A DNA stretch of 64,000 nt from Chitinophaga sp. HK235 (GTDB lineage Bacteria > Bacteroidota > Bacteroidia > Chitinophagales > Chitinophagaceae). The stretch spans positions 7,128,501 to 7,192,500 of the forward strand of contig NZ_CP073766.1 of assembly GCF_018255755.1 (NCBI RefSeq), in the 5' to 3' direction. The notes under the pieces were generated by a model. That model searched no databases, had not been told where the DNA came from, and saw nothing but the letters and a program-made list of their open reading frames with translations. Below, piece after piece: positions 60,901 to 64,000 of the stretch. The translations under genes and the position numbers were made by a program. Position 1 is the stretch's first letter; every line of letters begins with the position of its first letter.

Positions 60901-62968
60901 TGAATACTCGCTTTTAAAGGCGACCGGAATTTTTTGGGATACGATCTCTCAAAGCCTGTTGTCTCCATCCAGGTTGGAATTGCTCAAAAGGTCGGCAGAT
61001 TTTTTTCCTCCGATTATCAGATTTGCGTTGGAGTGTCGTCTCAGCAACCACGAACAGGTGGACCTGCAATTCTGCATACGCAGAGACGAAGATGACCTGT
61101 CTGCAGTTTATAACTGGTTTCGAAATAAGTTGGCCGGAAATCCGGAAAACGAAAAGATTCTCCATTTTTTAAGAACCTGGGCTGATAAATCATCCTCCTG
61201 TCATAAAAACATAAGTGAAGTTTTTCTGGAATTGGATGTTCTCCCATCAGGTGTAGAGACGCCATTGCTGTTTTTTGAATTACAGCCGGGGCTGAATGAT
61301 ACCCAACGGAAGGATTTTTGTTTTTCTATTTTAAAAGAAACATTGGGTGAAATTCCCTCTTATTTTAGTCTCTTCGAAACGATTCTCCGTGCATGTCCTG
61401 AGCCGGCATTTGTTGCATATCTGGGAATTTTGTTTTCCAGAGATGCTGAAGTGCTGCGGGTAAATATCAAAAAACTACCCGTTACTGCGGTGACCCCTTT
61501 TTTAAGAGAAATAGGCTACGCCTGGACAGGACCGGATCTTGACCGTTGGATATCCTTTGTATACAATTATGCGGACCGGGTAACACTCTGTATTGACATT
61601 GGGAAAGATGTTTTTCCAAAAATCGGCTTTGAGTGTTTTTGGAACGAACAACCCCTCTCAGAAACCTATTGGCGCTTTTTTATAGAAGAACTCAATACAC
61701 GCAACGATTATAACAAAGATAAAATAGACGCTATATTAGACTGGGATAAAGAAATATTTCCCGGACAAATCAAGGATTGGCCGGAACATTTATGGATAGC
61801 ATCTTTAAGTAAACCCCGGAATGAATTTACTTTTCTAAAGAAATGGATCTCTCATCTGAAATTATCTTATTGCCCGGATAAAGACATAGAATTAAAGGCC
61901 TATCTCGGTTATGAAAGTAAATGGAAGGTGAAAAAGCCATTGGCTTTTAACAGCGATAACAAAGAGCAACCGGTGCTTACAACAACGCCTGATATAAAAC
62001 AGGCCATAAGTAAAGGAGTTGATTACCTGCTCTCCAGTCAGTTACAGTCAGGATGGTGGAAGGACTTTCATTTGTCGCCAGGGAGCAGCGATGAGTGGGT
62101 AACCGCTTATGTTGCCTGCCATCTGGCCCGTTTGAAATGCCCTAAAACCAATGAAGCCATCGGGAGGGCCTGGAAAATATTAAAAACCAGGTATAGAGAA
62201 AATGAAGGATGGGGTTATAATGTTTGGACGCCAGCGGACGCTGACAGCACTATTTGGACGTGGCTCTTCGCAAATACAGCGGGTTTTTCCGATGAATTTC
62301 CGAAACCTGGCGTTGATATGATGGATACCTATATAGCTGAAAACGGTGGTATTATCACTTATTCACTGAATGGACCGCTCGGAAGAAATTCGCGGAAAAC
62401 AGATGATCAATGTTTTAATGGTTGGCAAATACCACATAACTGTGTTACTGCCGCATATGCGCTGGCAGGAAGGCAACATGCTATTGATTACTTATTGGGT
62501 CAGCAAAATACTGCCGGATATTGGTACAGTTACTGGTGGGATGGCCCCGAATATGCCACTGCGCTAAGTGTAGAAGCCTTATTTAATAAAGATGCCGGTA
62601 AATATAAAAAAGCAATTGATATCTCCATAAAATGGGCACTTGATAAAGCCCGGAAAGAATTGGAGTACCTTGTACCAAATGAATTTAAGATAGCGCTTTT
62701 ATTGAGAATAATATTATGTTCCCCTCTCTCAAAAGAGGATCATCACCTTGTAAAAGCAATGGTAAATAGCCTCCTACATGCGCAACAAGTTCACGGATGC
62801 TGGAATCCTTCTGCTGAATTGAGATCTCCGGATAGTGACGATACTGAGCACGAAAGCAGAGAAAATGCATTGGTGGTAAAAGACGGAAAAATGAATTTTG
62901 CTACTATCACCATATTGGATGCATTGAATAAGTATAATCAGTTTAACGTTTCCCGGTCAGAAATCTAA
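60881..62968 (+). CDS. squalene-cyclase-like alpha/alpha-toroid protein of unknown role
   Basis: A 695-residue protein. The N-terminal ~360 residues match nothing I recognise. The C-terminal half has prenyltransferase/squalene-oxidase repeats: QSGWWKDFHLSPGSSDEW, QQNTAGYWYSYWWDGPEYAT and QVHGCWNPSAEL (QxxGxW type). A motif D453-A-D455-S-T-I-W sits where class II terpene cyclases have D-x-D-D-T; the middle Asp (proton donor) is kept, the last Asp is Ser. It may cyclise or prenylate a lipid, or be a non-catalytic relative; its place in a lasso cluster suggests tailoring or an unrelated terpenoid step. Confidence 0.72.
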   Translation: MRTQVPNEYSLLKATGIFWDTISQSLLSPSRLELLKRSADFFPPIIRFALECRLSNHEQVDLQFCIRRDEDDLSAVYNWFRNKLAGNPENEKILHFLRTWADKSSSCHKNISEVFLELDVLPSGVETPLLFFELQPGLNDTQRKDFCFSILKETLGEIPSYFSLFETILRACPEPAFVAYLGILFSRDAEVLRVNIKKLPVTAVTPFLREIGYAWTGPDLDRWISFVYNYADRVTLCIDIGKDVFPKIGFECFWNEQPLSETYWRFFIEELNTRNDYNKDKIDAILDWDKEIFPGQIKDWPEHLWIASLSKPRNEFTFLKKWISHLKLSYCPDKDIELKAYLGYESKWKVKKPLAFNSDNKEQPVLTTTPDIKQAISKGVDYLLSSQLQSGWWKDFHLSPGSSDEWVTAYVACHLARLKCPKTNEAIGRAWKILKTRYRENEGWGYNVWTPADADSTIWTWLFANTAGFSDEFPKPGVDMMDTYIAENGGIITYSLNGPLGRNSRKTDDQCFNGWQIPHNCVTAAYALAGRQHAIDYLLGQQNTAGYWYSYWWDGPEYATALSVEALFNKDAGKYKKAIDISIKWALDKARKELEYLVPNEFKIALLLRIILCSPLSKEDHHLVKAMVNSLLHAQQVHGCWNPSAELRSPDSDDTEHESRENALVVKDGKMNFATITILDALNKYNQFNVSRSEI

Positions 62969-64000
62969 ATATTTTTACTGGGATAATTAAAGGGATAGTC
63001 CAGGCTGGAGCATTTGTCCTGGACAGATCATTTAAATTAGGTATCAAAAAAAGTAAGCGCGTTTTTATGGTAAGTTTTATCCTTTCCTGAAATGATCGCA
63101 TTGAATTAATGAGCCTGATTTTTTTATAAAAATTTTTTTTATAAAGAGCTTTGTTATCGGTCTGCATTTCTGTGGCCGTAAATAAATGATAGGGCACCTT
63201 CGGGATATTTGATACCGGGACCTGAAGTCCGATTATCTCATCAAAAGCATGCATCCCGGACCATAAGAGAGGCGAGAAGTTGTATGACTTAAAGTGTAAG
63301 TTTATTTCTTCCCAATTCAGCTGTTCGGATGAAGCGTGAACAATACAGGCTAAATCAATTAAATACTTGAATTTTAGCAGGGGTTCCCTGATTAAATGAT
63401 GGGAGGCAACACATAAAAAGTCATAGGTAGGAGCTAAACCAGTATGCGAAGTCCCGTCAACGGCTGTATATCGTTGTAAATGTTGAACAAAGAAGTCATA
63501 CCGGGGAAAAGGGCCCAGATATCTTTCAATCAGCTTCCATTGAAGCTCTACAGAACAAGTAATCCCCATCCTGTCTTTGGGTGACTTAAAGGAAAGTTCC
63601 CGATGGAAGCGCAATACGAATCGCAGCTGATGCGCTGAAATGTTATATTTTGACTCATAGCCGTTTTCAAGGAGGTACTTACTTATTTGAGACAGCTTAT
63701 CTTTAGGTATTAGGAGATCCAGATCTGAGCTTTCCCTTAAAAGAGGCGCTTTGTAATATCGTGCAGCCAGTGTATGCCCTTTATATGAAATGGCTGTTAT
63801 GCCTGACTTTTCGAAGTTATTTTTTAAATGGCTTAACAAGCCGGCCTGATAGGATCCCAGTAAAGTAATCCCCATTGCATCCTTTTTTAACGTGTCGTAG
63901 ATTTGGGGGTTGATTGTTATCTGCGATACCGTAATGATGTCATAAATAAAGCCCCTGATGTTGTTAAGCGAAATAAGTTTATAAAATGAATTCCAATCAA
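62943..64000 (-). CDS. NTP_transf_5-type nucleotidyltransferase-fold protein (partial)
   Basis: The frame is open to the right window edge, so the N-terminus is outside. The visible ~350 residues contain the Polbeta-like motif ESSDLDLLIPKDKLSQISKYL and SYKGHTLAARYYKAPLLR, the pattern of the PF14907 family that is common in lasso and other RiPP clusters; its role is unknown. It is convergent with the squalene-cyclase-like gene and overlaps it by 26 bp. An internal ATG at 63875 could be mistaken for the start, but coding similarity (for example DIITVSQITINPQIYDTLKK) continues upstream. Confidence 0.82.
   Translation of the reverse strand, partial: DWNSFYKLISLNNIRGFIYDIITVSQITINPQIYDTLKKDAMGITLLGSYQAGLLSHLKNNFEKSGITAISYKGHTLAARYYKAPLLRESSDLDLLIPKDKLSQISKYLLENGYESKYNISAHQLRFVLRFHRELSFKSPKDRMGITCSVELQWKLIERYLGPFPRYDFFVQHLQRYTAVDGTSHTGLAPTYDFLCVASHHLIREPLLKFKYLIDLACIVHASSEQLNWEEINLHFKSYNFSPLLWSGMHAFDEIIGLQVPVSNIPKVPYHLFTATEMQTDNKALYKKNFYKKIRLINSMRSFQERIKLTIKTRLLFLIPNLNDLSRTNAPAWTIPLIIPVKIFRFLTGKR

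Larger units (their letters stand above)
57203..64000. other. lasso peptide biosynthetic gene cluster (continues past window)
   Basis: A set of PqqD-like protein, B2 transglutaminase-like protease, asparagine-synthase-like cyclase, precursor peptide, HprK-like kinase, squalene-cyclase-like protein and (opposite strand) NTP_transf_5-type protein. The first three genes overlap by 1-4 bp. No ABC transporter is visible up to the right edge. Confidence 0.88.

Overview
The window looks like a chromosomal segment of a Bacteroidetes bacterium, most likely a Chitinophaga-like member of the Chitinophagaceae. The evidence is an ECF-sigma/FecR/TonB-receptor regulatory unit, many lipoproteins with short lipoboxes, AraC, HxlR and MocR regulators typical of the phylum, weak Shine-Dalgarno signals, and a tRNA-Leu without encoded CCA. 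No replication origin, CRISPR array or rRNA is seen.

Layout. Positions 1-1693 hold the tail of a basic-secretory-protein-like gene, an AraC regulator and a DUF1348 protein. Positions 2456-23070 hold a same-strand biosynthetic cluster of about 20.6 kb that ends at a strong hairpin. Its first part encodes a lysine/ornithine N-hydroxylase, a methionyl-tRNA-synthetase-like/cupin fusion and a DAO-type flavoenzyme. This is the trio known to make hydrazinoacetic acid (an N-N bond) in actinobacteria (s56-p1, triacsin). An AMP ligase, amidohydrolase, acyl carrier protein and GNAT enzyme follow, as in triacsin assembly. The second part encodes a thioester-reductase-like/hydrolase fusion, a YghO-like GNAT protein, a GMC oxidoreductase, a methyltransferase, an alpha-oxoamine synthase, a fatty acyl-AMP ligase, a second ACP and an acyl-CoA-dehydrogenase-like protein. 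That part resembles bacterial ceramide/sphingoid synthesis. I infer a hydrazine-derived lipid; this combination is not one I know.

Positions 23132-43153 carry accessory and housekeeping genes: exported hydrolases, a peptidylarginine-deiminase-like lipoprotein, an exported protein with a polymerase-beta/CD-NTase-like active site fused to a ricin-type lectin, an HxlR/NmrA divergent pair with a clear operator, and a sigma/anti-sigma/TonB receptor unit. A tRNA-Leu(CAG) lies at 43456-43539. Positions 43617-51989 carry an M1-like peptidase, an AraC regulator, an APH-family kinase, a polysaccharide lyase with a crystallin domain, two very small membrane ORFs, a decayed MFS pump and a MocR regulator. 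An IS256-family element (52016-53346) has inserted into the loop of the terminator behind the MocR gene. An unusual charged-repeat protein and an ABC-F/TetR pair follow.

Positions 57203 to the right edge hold a lasso-peptide cluster: PqqD-like recognition protein, B2 protease, cyclase, a 48-residue precursor, an HprK-like kinase (the core ends in Ser, the residue such kinases phosphorylate), a squalene-cyclase-like protein, and a nucleotidyltransferase-fold protein cut by the window end. No transporter is seen in either biosynthetic cluster.
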